64,000 bases of DNA from Maritimibacter sp. Lineage in GTDB: Bacteria > Pseudomonadota > Alphaproteobacteria > Rhodobacterales > Rhodobacteraceae. This document shows positions 45,159 to 52,558 of the stretch, piece by piece. Location: assembly GCA_017792445.1 (NCBI GenBank), contig CP051232.1, positions 3,818,001 to 3,882,000 on the forward strand. The letters run 5' to 3'. Position numbers and translations under genes: made by a program. Numbering within the stretch: the first letter of the stretch is position 1; each line of letters starts with the position of its first letter. The notes beneath the pieces are model-generated. The model was not told the DNA's origin. It made no database searches and saw only the letters and a program-made list of their open reading frames with translations.

Positions 45159-45520
45159 GGGGTGTTCGGGAACCGTGTTGGTCGAGCATGGCCGATAGGC
45201 GCGACCATTTGGGCAAATCGCGGCGAAGGTCGGGGCTAAAGCCAAAGTAACCGATGCTGCAAGACGCACGAATGGCCACCCTCCACTGCGCGGCCAAAAG
45301 CGTGAGAAAATCAAAGGTGATTTTGCTAATGGTTTGAGGCGCATGGTTTTCCAGAGGTTTCGGAATGCTGCCTGCCGTTGGCGAAATGACCATATTGGCG
45401 CGTAGGTTTTGGCATCGGGCTTTGGTCAAACTTCAAGAAGTTCCTTTGTACCATCGGTCACGGTCTTTGCAGTCATGTCTTTGGCAATCAAGCCAAGCCA
45501 TAACCTTGCGTAAAGGGGCT
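45159..45520. other. lower-G+C stretch with no supported gene
   Basis: Base composition drops visibly here. A minus-strand frame (45100-45429, 109 codons) and a plus-strand frame (45365-45565) are open, but the first runs through the terminator and neither has a good ribosome site or recognisable motif. It may be the decayed left flank of the islet that follows. Confidence 0.4.
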
Positions 45521-45522
45521 GC

Positions 45523-45593
45523 AGACACTATGTCTACAGCAGACCCTCCGCCTTCGGAATCCTGACGGCGCGGTCTGCGTTCGCTGTCGACAG
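45523..45593 (+). promoter_or_regulatory. structured leader upstream of the islet genes
   Basis: Three nested pairings: AGACA-cta-TGTCT (45523-45535), GCAGACC (45539-45545) with GGTCTGC (45572-45578), and the palindrome CTGTCGACAG (45584-45593), whose arm also nearly matches TGTCTACAGC at 45531-45540. They lie 25-95 nt before the first islet ATG. They could be a repressor site or a folded leader RNA. Confidence 0.45.
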
Positions 45594-45617
45594 ACGGCAA
45601 AGGTAAGGAATATCACG

Positions 45618-45896
45618 ATGACACCCATCGAGAAATTGAAGCGCGAGTTCGAGCTCGCGGCAGAAGACACGGATGTGCGCCTCGGACAGGCACGCGACCA
45701 TCTCATCTGGACAAGGTGGGGGGGCGATGGAGACAAGTACAACGTTTACATCTTCTGGCTTTATGATGAGACCGGATCTGTAATTATGGTCTATCCAGAT
45801 CACGTTAACGAATATACCACTTCGTCCGATTTTCTGGCGTCAATCGTAGAGTGGCGAGAGTTGTTAGAGTATAGCGAGCAAAAGAGCGAAGAATAA
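45618..45896 (+). CDS. islet protein A, unknown (92 aa)
   Basis: Acidic, soluble protein: a helical start (PIEKLKREFELAAEDTDV), a beta-rich centre with many aromatics (HLIWTRWGGDGDKYNVYIFWLYDETGSVIMVYP) quoted only in outline, and a C-terminal helix (WRELLEYSEQKSEE). Aromatic-rich acidic small proteins next to nucleases are sometimes immunity or inhibitor proteins, but no family is recognised. AAGGA nine bases before the ATG. Codon use is clearly less G+C-rich (about half) than in neighbouring genes. Confidence 0.6.
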   Translation: MTPIEKLKREFELAAEDTDVRLGQARDHLIWTRWGGDGDKYNVYIFWLYDETGSVIMVYPDHVNEYTTSSDFLASIVEWRELLEYSEQKSEE

Positions 45897-45912
45897 AGGC
45901 GGGGGAGGTAAG

Positions 45913-46146
45913 ATGAAACGAATCCTTCAGCGGTGGCTAGAGATTGATAGTCTAAAAGGCGGACAGGAGTCCTTGCGTAGCGACGTCGATAATTTGGGCA
46001 AGGCGACAGAGCTACTCGTCCGCAACGAAGAAAAGAAGAAGCGTGCGAAGCGAGCGAGAATACTCAAGCAAGACTTAGACCGGCGGGCTGAGGCAAGGAC
46101 AGTCTCAGAACCGGCGCTCAACGTTCTGAAGGGTGGCCGATCATGA
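45913..46146 (+). CDS. islet protein B, charged helical (77 aa)
   Basis: Starts MKRILQRWLEIDSLKGGQESLR and is almost wholly charged and helical, with a basic centre (NEEKKKRAKRARILKQDLDRR). It could be a coiled coil or bind nucleic acid. GGGGGAGG precedes the ATG, and its stop overlaps the next ATG (ATGA), so it is coupled to the HNH gene. No family recognised. Confidence 0.6.
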   Translation: MKRILQRWLEIDSLKGGQESLRSDVDNLGKATELLVRNEEKKKRAKRARILKQDLDRRAEARTVSEPALNVLKGGRS

Positions 46147-46493
46147 ACTACCGCGCCCTTGTCAAGCGAGCTGCCCGTATTGAGGAGGAAACGCACTCCG
46201 AGTATAAGGAGGCTGTTGAAGATGCTGGTCGAGCAAAGCGTAAGGCTATGGGCAGCAAGCGGAAACGTCTCCCTGAGCGAGATCGACTTAGCCTTTTCAA
46301 GAAGCAGAATGGACGTTGTGCATTGTCGGGCCAACCTCTTGAAGAGCGCTACACTGAGGACCATATAATTCCGTTTTCCTTCGGCGGCCCTGAAGATGTC
46401 AGCAACAAACAACTTGCAAATCGCATGCCAAACCAGAAGCGCGGAAACAGAGTGAAGACTAGTAAACTCTATCGCTTCCTCATTAACGGCTGA
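46143..46493 (+). CDS. small HNH-type nuclease (116 aa)
   Basis: A basic N-terminal half (RAKRKAMGSKRKRLPERDRLSLFKKQ, quoted in outline) leads into an HNH core: C59 in GRCALSGQ, D73-H74 in TEDHIIPFSFGG, N88 and N97 in SNKQLANRMPNQKRG. The first Cys of the usual zinc-binding pairs is single, so the metal site is of the minimal HNH kind. It probably cuts or nicks DNA. Third gene of the islet, four-base overlap with gene B, followed by a terminator. Confidence 0.75.
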   Translation: MNYRALVKRAARIEEETHSEYKEAVEDAGRAKRKAMGSKRKRLPERDRLSLFKKQNGRCALSGQPLEERYTEDHIIPFSFGGPEDVSNKQLANRMPNQKRGNRVKTSKLYRFLING

Positions 46494-46521
46494 GATTGGC
46501 AAAAAGTTAAGCCTAATGTTT

Positions 46522-46550
46522 AATCGCCATCCTGCGGGGCGGCGATTTTT
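46522..46550 (+). terminator. terminator of the HNH islet
   Basis: Stem AATCGCC (46522-46528) and GGCGATT (46541-46547) followed by TTT. It lies ~30 bp after the HNH stop. Confidence 0.72.
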
Positions 46551-46551
46551 C

Positions 46552-46579
46552 GAAGTCATTCAGTTGAAGTCATTCAGTT
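46552..46579. repeat. 14-bp tandem repeat at the right edge of the islet
   Basis: GAAGTCATTCAGTT occurs twice head to tail (46552-46565, 46566-46579) directly after the terminator. No matching copy was found at the left edge, so it is not shown to be an attachment site. Confidence 0.7.
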
Positions 46580-46748
46580 CTTGTCGCCGGTGGAAGCGAC
46601 GATCTGTGGATAGAATGGCTTGTAGCAGTGCGTGGAATAGCTGGAGCGAAGGTCCCCTCCTTCCGCGCAGCCGCCCCACACCCAAGCCAACACCCTGTCT
46701 CCTCAGTATCGACCCCAACGCCCGTCCCCCGCTTTCACGGGCGTGGCG

Positions 46749-47222
46749 TCACTTTGCGGCGCGCCAGGCGGCCAGCCAGATCAGCACCAGCGCGAAGCTG
46801 AGGATCGCGTTCCAGCTGGCCATCGACAGCGACAGGAACTCGAACGCCACCTGGTCGCAGCGGACCAGCGGCGGGCCGGCGTCGATGGCCGGGTTCAGCA
46901 GGTCGTTGATCGAGGTGTTGGTGATGCCGTCGGTGCCGGAGCACTCGGTGATCCCCTCCCACCAGTCGCGCTCGACCCCGGTGTGAAAGACGCCGATGGC
47001 GCCGGTCGCGAAGGCGGCCAGCGCGCCCAGAAGCGCCAGGACCCGCGCTTTCACCGCCAGGGCCAGCACCCCGATCGCGATGGCGATGGCGTGCGGCCAG
47101 CGCTGCCAGATGCACATCTCGCACGGCGCGAGGCCGAAGACATACTGCGAGATCAGCGCGCCGCCCAGCAGCGCGACAGAGCCCGCGGATGCCAGCAGGA
47201 TAAGGGTTTTGCTTTGTGTCAT
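46749..47222 (-). CDS. dsbB: DsbB-like disulfide bond formation protein
   Basis: 157 residues with four membrane segments. The quinone-facing redox pair is C34-E-M-C37 in APCEMCIWQRWPH; the second periplasmic pair is C94 and C122. It reoxidises a DsbA-type thioredoxin, passing electrons to quinone. Its start overlaps the end of the upstream YqaA-type gene by four bases. Confidence 0.92.
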   Translation of the reverse strand: MTQSKTLILLASAGSVALLGGALISQYVFGLAPCEMCIWQRWPHAIAIAIGVLALAVKARVLALLGALAAFATGAIGVFHTGVERDWWEGITECSGTDGITNTSINDLLNPAIDAGPPLVRCDQVAFEFLSLSMASWNAILSFALVLIWLAAWRAAK

Positions 47223-47797
47223 AGGTATTTCACCGCCAGGAATCCGCCAAGCAGGATCACGACGAACAGCGTGAACATCAAGCCCAGACGGCGCTCGATG
47301 AAGTCACGAATGGGTGCGCCGAATTTCCACAAAAGCGCCGCGACCACGAAGAACCGCAGACCGCGCGCGATGATCGACGCCACGGTGAACACCGCAAGGT
47401 TCAGGCCCGTCGTGCCCGACAGGATGGTGATCACCTTGTAGGGGAAGGGCGTGACGCCCGCGATCAGCACCGCCCACGCACCCCATTCGTTATAGCGGGT
47501 GCGGAACTCGTCGAAATAGGCGTCCTTGCCGTAGAACTCCAGCACCGGACGGCCCACCGTCTCGAACAGACCGTAGCCGATGTAATAGCCCAGCATGCCG
47601 CCCAGCACCGAGGACACGGTGCAGACCCCGGCGATCAGGAACGCGCGGCGCGGCGTGGCGATGATCATCGGGATCATCAGCAGGTCGGGCGGGATCGGAA
47701 AGACCGAACTTTCGATGAAAGCCACGAAGGCAAGCGCCCAAAGCGCGTATTTCGAGGACGCCAGCGATACCGTCCAGTCGTAAAGCCGTCTGAGCAT
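47219..47797 (-). CDS. YqaA-type (DedA/VTT superfamily) membrane protein
   Basis: 192 residues with about five hydrophobic segments. Sequence IESSVFPIPPDLLMIPMIIA and GVTPFPYKVITILSGTTGLN are typical of the SNARE-associated/VTT superfamily, whose members include lipid scramblases and transporters. ATG at 47797 is preferred to a TTG six bases earlier. It overlaps dsbB by four bases, so the two are made together. Confidence 0.85.
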   Translation of the reverse strand: MLRRLYDWTVSLASSKYALWALAFVAFIESSVFPIPPDLLMIPMIIATPRRAFLIAGVCTVSSVLGGMLGYYIGYGLFETVGRPVLEFYGKDAYFDEFRTRYNEWGAWAVLIAGVTPFPYKVITILSGTTGLNLAVFTVASIIARGLRFFVVAALLWKFGAPIRDFIERRLGLMFTLFVVILLGGFLAVKYL

Positions 47798-47910
47798 GTC
47801 CAACCCTGTTCCCGTTCCGGGCCCTTAATCCACGGTCCGTGGGACACGTCAACCTTGCCGGAGCGACGCGGCGGCATATCCTTAAGGGGCGTAACGTCAG
47901 GGAGACGGCC

Positions 47911-48765
47911 ATGCGGTGGAAGGGGCGGCGCGGAAGCGTCAATATCGAGGATCGGCGCGGGCGCGGCGGTTCGGGGGTGCGGATCGGCGGAGCCGGGGGG
48001 CTGGGCGTGCTGGCCATCGTGGCGATCGGCTATTTTCTGGGCGTCGACCTCACGCCGCTGCTGGACGAGACGGTCTCGACCGCGCCCACCGGCGAAACCC
48101 GCGAGCTCAGCGCCGCCGAGCAAGAGGCCGGGCAGTTCGTCTCGGTCGTGCTGGCCGATACCGAAGAGGTCTGGGCCGACCTGTTCCGCACCCAGTTGAA
48201 CGCCGAGTACGATCCCGCGACGCTGGTGCTGTTCAGCGGCGTGACCCAGTCGCCGTGCGGTGGCGCCTCGGGCGCGACGGGGCCGTTCTACTGTCCGGCG
48301 GACGAGAAGGCCTATCTGGACACCACGTTCTTCGCGACGATGGAACAGCGCCTTGGCGCCGGCGGCGACTTTGCCGCGGCCTATGTCGTGGCGCACGAGA
48401 TCGCGCATCACGTGCAGGACGAACTCGGCGTTCTGTCGCAGGCCAACGCGCTGAGGGCGCAGGTCAGCGAGGCCGAGTCCAACGCGATCTCGGTCCGTAT
48501 CGAGTTGATGGCCGACTGCCTTGCCGGGGTCTGGGCGATGCATGCCGACAGCCGGTTCGACATCATGCAGAACGGCGACCTCGACGAGGCGCTGAACGCC
48601 GCGCGCCAGATCGGCGACGACACGCTCCAGCGCAACGCCGGCCGTGTGCCTCAGCCGCACACCTTCACCCACGGCACATCGGAACAGCGGCGCCGCTGGT
48701 TCCAGACCGGCTTCGACTCCGGCCAGATCGGATCGTGCGACACCTTCGCGGCAGACACGCTGTAA
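47911..48765 (+). CDS. YpfJ-family zinc metallopeptidase
   Basis: 284 residues: a Gly/Arg-rich cytoplasmic start (RRGSVNIEDRRGRGG), one membrane helix (~40-58), and an extracytoplasmic domain with the zinc motif HEIAHH and downstream SNAISVRIELMADCLAGVW supplying a glutamate ligand. Cysteines in SPCGGASGA and FYCPADE probably form a disulfide. Family function is not well established. ATG 47911 gives the common MRWKGRR start. It is divergent from the YqaA-type gene. Confidence 0.9.
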   Translation: MRWKGRRGSVNIEDRRGRGGSGVRIGGAGGLGVLAIVAIGYFLGVDLTPLLDETVSTAPTGETRELSAAEQEAGQFVSVVLADTEEVWADLFRTQLNAEYDPATLVLFSGVTQSPCGGASGATGPFYCPADEKAYLDTTFFATMEQRLGAGGDFAAAYVVAHEIAHHVQDELGVLSQANALRAQVSEAESNAISVRIELMADCLAGVWAMHADSRFDIMQNGDLDEALNAARQIGDDTLQRNAGRVPQPHTFTHGTSEQRRRWFQTGFDSGQIGSCDTFAADTL

Positions 48766-48829
48766 TCCCGTCCCGCCACCAGAAACCTGTTTACGCCCCG
48801 CACGCCGGGCTGTAATCGGAACGTCGGTG

Positions 48830-48915
48830 GCCCGAGTGGCGGAATGGTAGACGCAGCGGATTCAAAATCCGCCGGTAGCAATACCGTGGGGGTTCGAGTC
48901 CCCCCTCGGGCACCA
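48830..48915 (+). tRNA. tRNA-Leu(CAA)
   Basis: 86 nt including an encoded CCA. Acceptor GCCCGAG pairs with CTCGGGC. The anticodon stem GCGGA/TCCGC encloses TTCAAAA, anticodon CAA (48863-48865), reading UUG. The long variable arm (GGTAGCAATACC) and T-arm GGTTCGAGTCC fit class-II leucine tRNA. Confidence 0.97.
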
Positions 48916-48947
48916 TGATCAATGCAAACAGCTGTCGTATAAGGCAG

Positions 48948-48977
48948 GCGAAACCACCGGCTTCTCCGCCGTTTCGC
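48948..48977 (+). terminator. hairpin downstream of tRNA-Leu
   Basis: GCGAAAC (48948-48954) pairs with GTTTCGC (48971-48977); an inner CGG/CCG pairing is possible. No real T-run. It probably marks the tRNA 3' trailer or terminator. Confidence 0.4.
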
Positions 48978-49269
48978 TGTTGGCGTCTCTGCCGCAATTG
49001 ATAAGCGCGCTTGGGTGGTTGGCCGTCGTGCGTCGCGGGAAGGCTGTCTAGGCGTAGGCTGCCTAGAACGGCATGCATTGCCCGCTACGCGCCTGCGAGC
49101 TGAAGGCGCGCGCAGTGCAATCTGGTCGGACATGAAAAGTACAGGCGTGCTCCCATACCCTGTGCCAGACTTCCAATTCTTTGCAGATTGGCTGGTTTGC
49201 CAGACGTTTGGCGAACCGCGATGCCCGTGTAAGGGCATAACAACTGACTAGTAAGTCATTGAAAGGTAA
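48978..49269. other. gene-free stretch between the two tRNA genes
   Basis: Open frames exist on both strands, but none has a ribosome site or recognisable product, and one runs through the tRNA-Cys gene. It contains an inverted repeat ATGCCC-gtgtaa-GGGCAT (49221-49238) downstream of tRNA-Cys on the minus strand, which may be its terminator. It is lower in G+C than its surroundings. Confidence 0.4.
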
Positions 49270-49343
49270 TGGAGGCGAGTACCGGAATCGAACCGGTGTA
49301 CACGGATTTGCAATCCGCTGCGTCACCACTCCGCCAACTCGCC
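49270..49343 (-). tRNA. tRNA-Cys(GCA)
   Basis: 74 nt including CCA. Acceptor GGCGAGT pairs with ACTCGCC; anticodon stem GCGGA/TCCGT with loop TTGCAAA, anticodon GCA. T-arm GGTTCGATTCC. It is on the strand opposite the tRNA-Leu gene. Confidence 0.97.
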
Positions 49344-49440
49344 AGAGTGGAGTTCCGATTAGGTTCTCCGGCTGTGAAGGTCAAGCCGATAGTTTCGGTT
49401 GCGCGCGGTTCTTGTGGTGGCGGCGGGTGCGGGGCTGGGC

Positions 49441-50415
49441 CTAGAGGGTGAACACCGTCGAGCCGACGGTTTCGCGTGCTTCCAGCGCGCGGTGGGCTTC
49501 GGCGGCGTCTTCCAGCGGGTAGCGCTGGCCGATGGTGGCCTCGATCTCGCCTGCCAGCAGCTTGTCGAACAGGTGCTTTGCCATCGCCTGACAGCGGTCG
49601 TGGTCGGCGAGGAAGGTGAACAGCGTGGTGCGGGTCAGTTGCAGCGACCCGCGTGAGGCGAGGTCCAGCAGGTTCACAGGCGGCACCGGTCCCGAGGCAT
49701 TGCCGAACGAGATCATCATGCCGACGGGCCGCAGGCAGTCGAGCGAGCGGTCGAACGTGTCTTTTCCGACGCCGTCCATCACCACGCCGACGCCTTCGCC
49801 GCCGGTGATCTCCTGCACGCGGGCGACGAAATCCTCGGTGGAATAGTTGATCGTGTGCGCCGCGCCGGCCTTGGCGGCGATGGCGCATTTCTCGTCGGTG
49901 CTGGCTGTGCCGATCAGCTCGATTCCTTCCGATTTCGCCCAGGCGCAGGCGATCTGGCCGACGCCGCCCGCCGCGGCGTGAAACAGCACGCGGTCGCCCT
50001 TGGCGATGGGAACGACGCGGTGGAACAGGTACTCGACCGTCATGCCCTGCAGCATCAGGGCGGCGGCCTGTTCGAAGGACACGCCGTCGGGCATCGGGCA
50101 CACCTGGGCGGCGGGCATCACGCGCGCCTCGGCATAGGCGCCGGGGGGCTGGGCGGCGTAGGCCGCGCGGTCGCCGGGCTTCAGGTGGGTGACTCCGTCG
50201 CCCACGGCCTCGACCACGCCGGCGGCTTCCATGCCAAGGACCAGCGGCATCTCGGACTTGTACAGGCCGGTGCGGAAGTAGGTGTCGATGTAGTTCAGGC
50301 CGATGGCCTCGTGACGGATGCGGATCTCGCCGGGGCCGGGGGCGCCGACGGGAACGTCGATCAGCTTGATCTTTTCCGGACCGCCAATTTCCTCGATCGC
50401 CATCGCACGTACCAT
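49441..50415 (-). CDS. zinc-free quinone oxidoreductase of the MDR superfamily
   Basis: 324 residues, QOR type. NADPH-binding motif AAAGGVGQIACAWAKSEG, substrate-domain start GLNYIDTYFRTGLYKSEMP, and DGVGKDTFDRSL. No structural zinc-binding cysteine cluster, so it is a quinone reductase rather than an alcohol dehydrogenase. The ATG at 50415 is chosen because AGGAGG lies six bases upstream; the ATG at 50421 abuts that site. It is divergent from fdhD. Confidence 0.9.
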   Translation of the reverse strand: MVRAMAIEEIGGPEKIKLIDVPVGAPGPGEIRIRHEAIGLNYIDTYFRTGLYKSEMPLVLGMEAAGVVEAVGDGVTHLKPGDRAAYAAQPPGAYAEARVMPAAQVCPMPDGVSFEQAAALMLQGMTVEYLFHRVVPIAKGDRVLFHAAAGGVGQIACAWAKSEGIELIGTASTDEKCAIAAKAGAAHTINYSTEDFVARVQEITGGEGVGVVMDGVGKDTFDRSLDCLRPVGMMISFGNASGPVPPVNLLDLASRGSLQLTRTTLFTFLADHDRCQAMAKHLFDKLLAGEIEATIGQRYPLEDAAEAHRALEARETVGSTVFTL

Positions 50416-50557
50416 CGTCATCCTCCTTCGCTGGTCGGCGCACGGTAGGCGGGGCGCGGCGGGTCGGCAAGAGGGCCCCGTGGCCATGCCCCGGCAACTG
50501 CACTAGGTTTGCGTGAACCGGCCCGGGAATCGACGGGCCACCGGAGGACGACACCGC

Positions 50558-51427
50558 ATGACCGCGCGTTTCAGCATTGCGCCGAACCCGACCGATCCGC
50601 GCCTGACGCGGGCGGTCGAGGGGGTGGATCACGAGGGCAAAGCCACCACGCTGAACGTGGTGATGGAGCGGCCCCTGACGATCTACCTGAACCGGCAAGA
50701 AATCGTCACCGCGATGACGATCGGGGATTACCCCGAGTACCTCGCGCTGGGATTTCTGTTGAACCAGGGGATGTTGCGGCACGACGATGATGTGACGGCT
50801 GTCGAGTTCGACGAAGAACTTGACGTTGTCGTGGTCCGCACAGCGCGCGAAACGGATTACGAGGACAAGCTGAAGAAGAAGACGCGCACCTCTGGCTGTG
50901 CGGTGGGCACCGTTTTCGGGGACATGATGGAGGGGCTCGACGGCGTGCGGCTGCCTGCGACGCCCGTGCGGACCTCGTGGCTGTATGCGCTGGCGCACGA
51001 GATCAACACCGCGCCCAGCCTCTATCTCGAGGCCGGTGCGATCCACGGCACGGTGCTGTGCCAGCAGGACCGGCCGCTGGTCTACATGGAGGACGTGGGC
51101 CGCCACAACGCGGTCGACAAGGTCGCGGGCTGGATGTTCCGCGAAGGCGCCGAGGCGGGGGACAAGATCCTGTACACAACCGGGCGGCTCACCTCGGAGA
51201 TGGTGATCAAGACCGCGCAGATGGGCATTCCGGTGCTGGCGTCGCGGTCGGGCTTCACCGCTTGGGGCGTCGAGATCGCGCGGCAGGTGGGGCTGACGCT
51301 GATCGGGCGGATGCGCGGGCGGCGGTTCGTCTGCCTCTCGGGGGCCGAGCGGCTGGAGTGGGACGCGGACCCGGACTCGGTCGTCGAGGAAGACAAGAAA
51401 CATCGCAGGAAAAGCGCACATGGCTGA
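50558..51427 (+). CDS. fdhD: formate dehydrogenase accessory sulfurtransferase FdhD
   Basis: 289 residues. Family motifs ERPLTIYLNRQEIVTAMTIG, RTSGCAVGTVFGD with the catalytic Cys (E. coli has two near here, this protein one), and EDVGRHNAVDKVAGW. It passes sulfur from a cysteine desulfurase to the Mo cofactor of formate dehydrogenase. ATG 50558 is preferred to one 45 bases upstream. It overlaps mobA by eight bases and heads a Mo-cofactor unit, which implies a formate dehydrogenase elsewhere in the genome. Confidence 0.93.
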   Translation: MTARFSIAPNPTDPRLTRAVEGVDHEGKATTLNVVMERPLTIYLNRQEIVTAMTIGDYPEYLALGFLLNQGMLRHDDDVTAVEFDEELDVVVVRTARETDYEDKLKKKTRTSGCAVGTVFGDMMEGLDGVRLPATPVRTSWLYALAHEINTAPSLYLEAGAIHGTVLCQQDRPLVYMEDVGRHNAVDKVAGWMFREGAEAGDKILYTTGRLTSEMVIKTAQMGIPVLASRSGFTAWGVEIARQVGLTLIGRMRGRRFVCLSGAERLEWDADPDSVVEEDKKHRRKSAHG

Positions 51428-52040
51428 CATTCCCGGAGTGATCCTGGCCGGTGGCCTGTCGCGGCGGATGGGAGGCGGGGACAAGACCCTGTTGCCGCTG
51501 AACGGACGGTCGGTGCTGACCCACGTGATCGAACGCCTGCGGCCGCAGGTGGGGCCGATGCTGCTGAACGCCAACGGCGATCCCAATCGGTTCGAGGCCT
51601 TCGGGCTGCCGGTGCTGCCCGACACGCTGCCGGATCATCCGGGGCCGCTGGCGGGCGTGTTGGCGGGGCTCGACTGGGCGCAGGCGCAGGGGGCGTCGCA
51701 GATCGTGACGGTGGCGGCGGACACGCCGTTCTTCCCGGTCGATCTGGTGCGCAAGCTATCGGACGCCGCGCAGCGCGAGGCGAAACCGATCGCCCTGGCA
51801 GCGACGCTGGGGGACCGGGGCAAAGTCTGGCGGCATCCCACGTTCGGGCTGTGGCCGGTCTCGCTTCGGGGCGAGTTGCGCGCGGCGCTGGAGGACGGGG
51901 TGCGCAAGATCGTGGCGTGGACCGACACCCATGGCGCGGCCTCGGCCCTGTTTCAACCGGGCCGGATCGACCCGTTCTTCAACATCAATACGGCCGAGGA
52001 TATGGTCGAGGCGGAAACGATCCTGCGGGAGGAGGCATGA
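51420..52040 (+). CDS. mobA: molybdenum cofactor guanylyltransferase
   Basis: 206 residues. GTP-binding start ILAGGLSRRMGGGDKTLLPLNG, DHPGPLAGVLAGL, AADTPFFP metal motif and FNINTAED near the end are typical of MobA. It attaches GMP to Mo-molybdopterin, making bis-MGD for DMSO-reductase-family enzymes such as formate dehydrogenase. Start overlaps fdhD by eight bases; stop overlaps mobB by four. Confidence 0.94.
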   Translation: MADIPGVILAGGLSRRMGGGDKTLLPLNGRSVLTHVIERLRPQVGPMLLNANGDPNRFEAFGLPVLPDTLPDHPGPLAGVLAGLDWAQAQGASQIVTVAADTPFFPVDLVRKLSDAAQREAKPIALAATLGDRGKVWRHPTFGLWPVSLRGELRAALEDGVRKIVAWTDTHGAASALFQPGRIDPFFNINTAEDMVEAETILREEA

Positions 52041-52558
52041 GCGCGGTATTCGGCGTCGTCGGCTGGAAGAATTCCGGCAAGACCGGTCTGATGGAGCGGC
52101 TGGTGACCGAGATCACCGGGCGCGGGCTGAAGGTTTCGACCGTCAAGCATGCGCATCACACGTTCGACGTGGACCAGCCCGGCAAGGACAGCCATCGCCA
52201 TCGGCAGGCCGGTGCGCAGGAGGTGCTGTTGGTGTCGGGTCGTCGCTGGGCCCTGATGCACGAACTGCGGGCCGAGGCAGAGCCGCCGCTGGAAGAGATG
52301 CTGCGCCATCTTGGGCCGGTCGATCTGGTGCTGATCGAGGGCTACAAGCGCGACAGCCACCCGAAGGTCGAAGCGCATCGGGTCGAAACCGGCCAGCCGC
52401 TGATCGCCGAGGGCGACCCGACGGTGAAGGCCATCGCCAGCAACGTCGCGCATCCGGGCATGGACCGGCCGGTGTTCGACCTGAACGACACCCGCGCCAT
52501 CGCCGATTTCGTTCTGGAACAGACCGGGCTGACCGGGCTGCTTGAGACAGGCTCGTGA
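52037..52558 (+). CDS. mobB: molybdopterin-guanine dinucleotide biosynthesis adaptor MobB
   Basis: 173 residues. P-loop GWKNSGKTGLMERL, then STVKHAHHTFDVDQPGKDSHRHRQAGA and LVLIEGYKRD, all characteristic of MobB. It is a GTP-binding protein that assists MobA but is not essential for the reaction. ATGA overlap with mobA and GTGA overlap with moeA. Confidence 0.94.
   Translation: MSAVFGVVGWKNSGKTGLMERLVTEITGRGLKVSTVKHAHHTFDVDQPGKDSHRHRQAGAQEVLLVSGRRWALMHELRAEAEPPLEEMLRHLGPVDLVLIEGYKRDSHPKVEAHRVETGQPLIAEGDPTVKAIASNVAHPGMDRPVFDLNDTRAIADFVLEQTGLTGLLETGS

Noticed and set aside
46522-46579. Attachment site of an integrated element
   Set aside because: The 14-bp repeat is tandem, not flanking, and no left-edge copy, integrase or excisionase gene was found.
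46718-46744. ACGCCCGT/ACGGGCGT hairpin as a dsbB terminator
   Set aside because: Perfect 8-bp stem but an 11-nt loop and no T-run on the minus strand, so a terminator is not supported.
49015-49251. Plus-strand 78-codon frame between the tRNA genes
   Set aside because: No ribosome site, no recognisable motif, and composition unlike real genes here.
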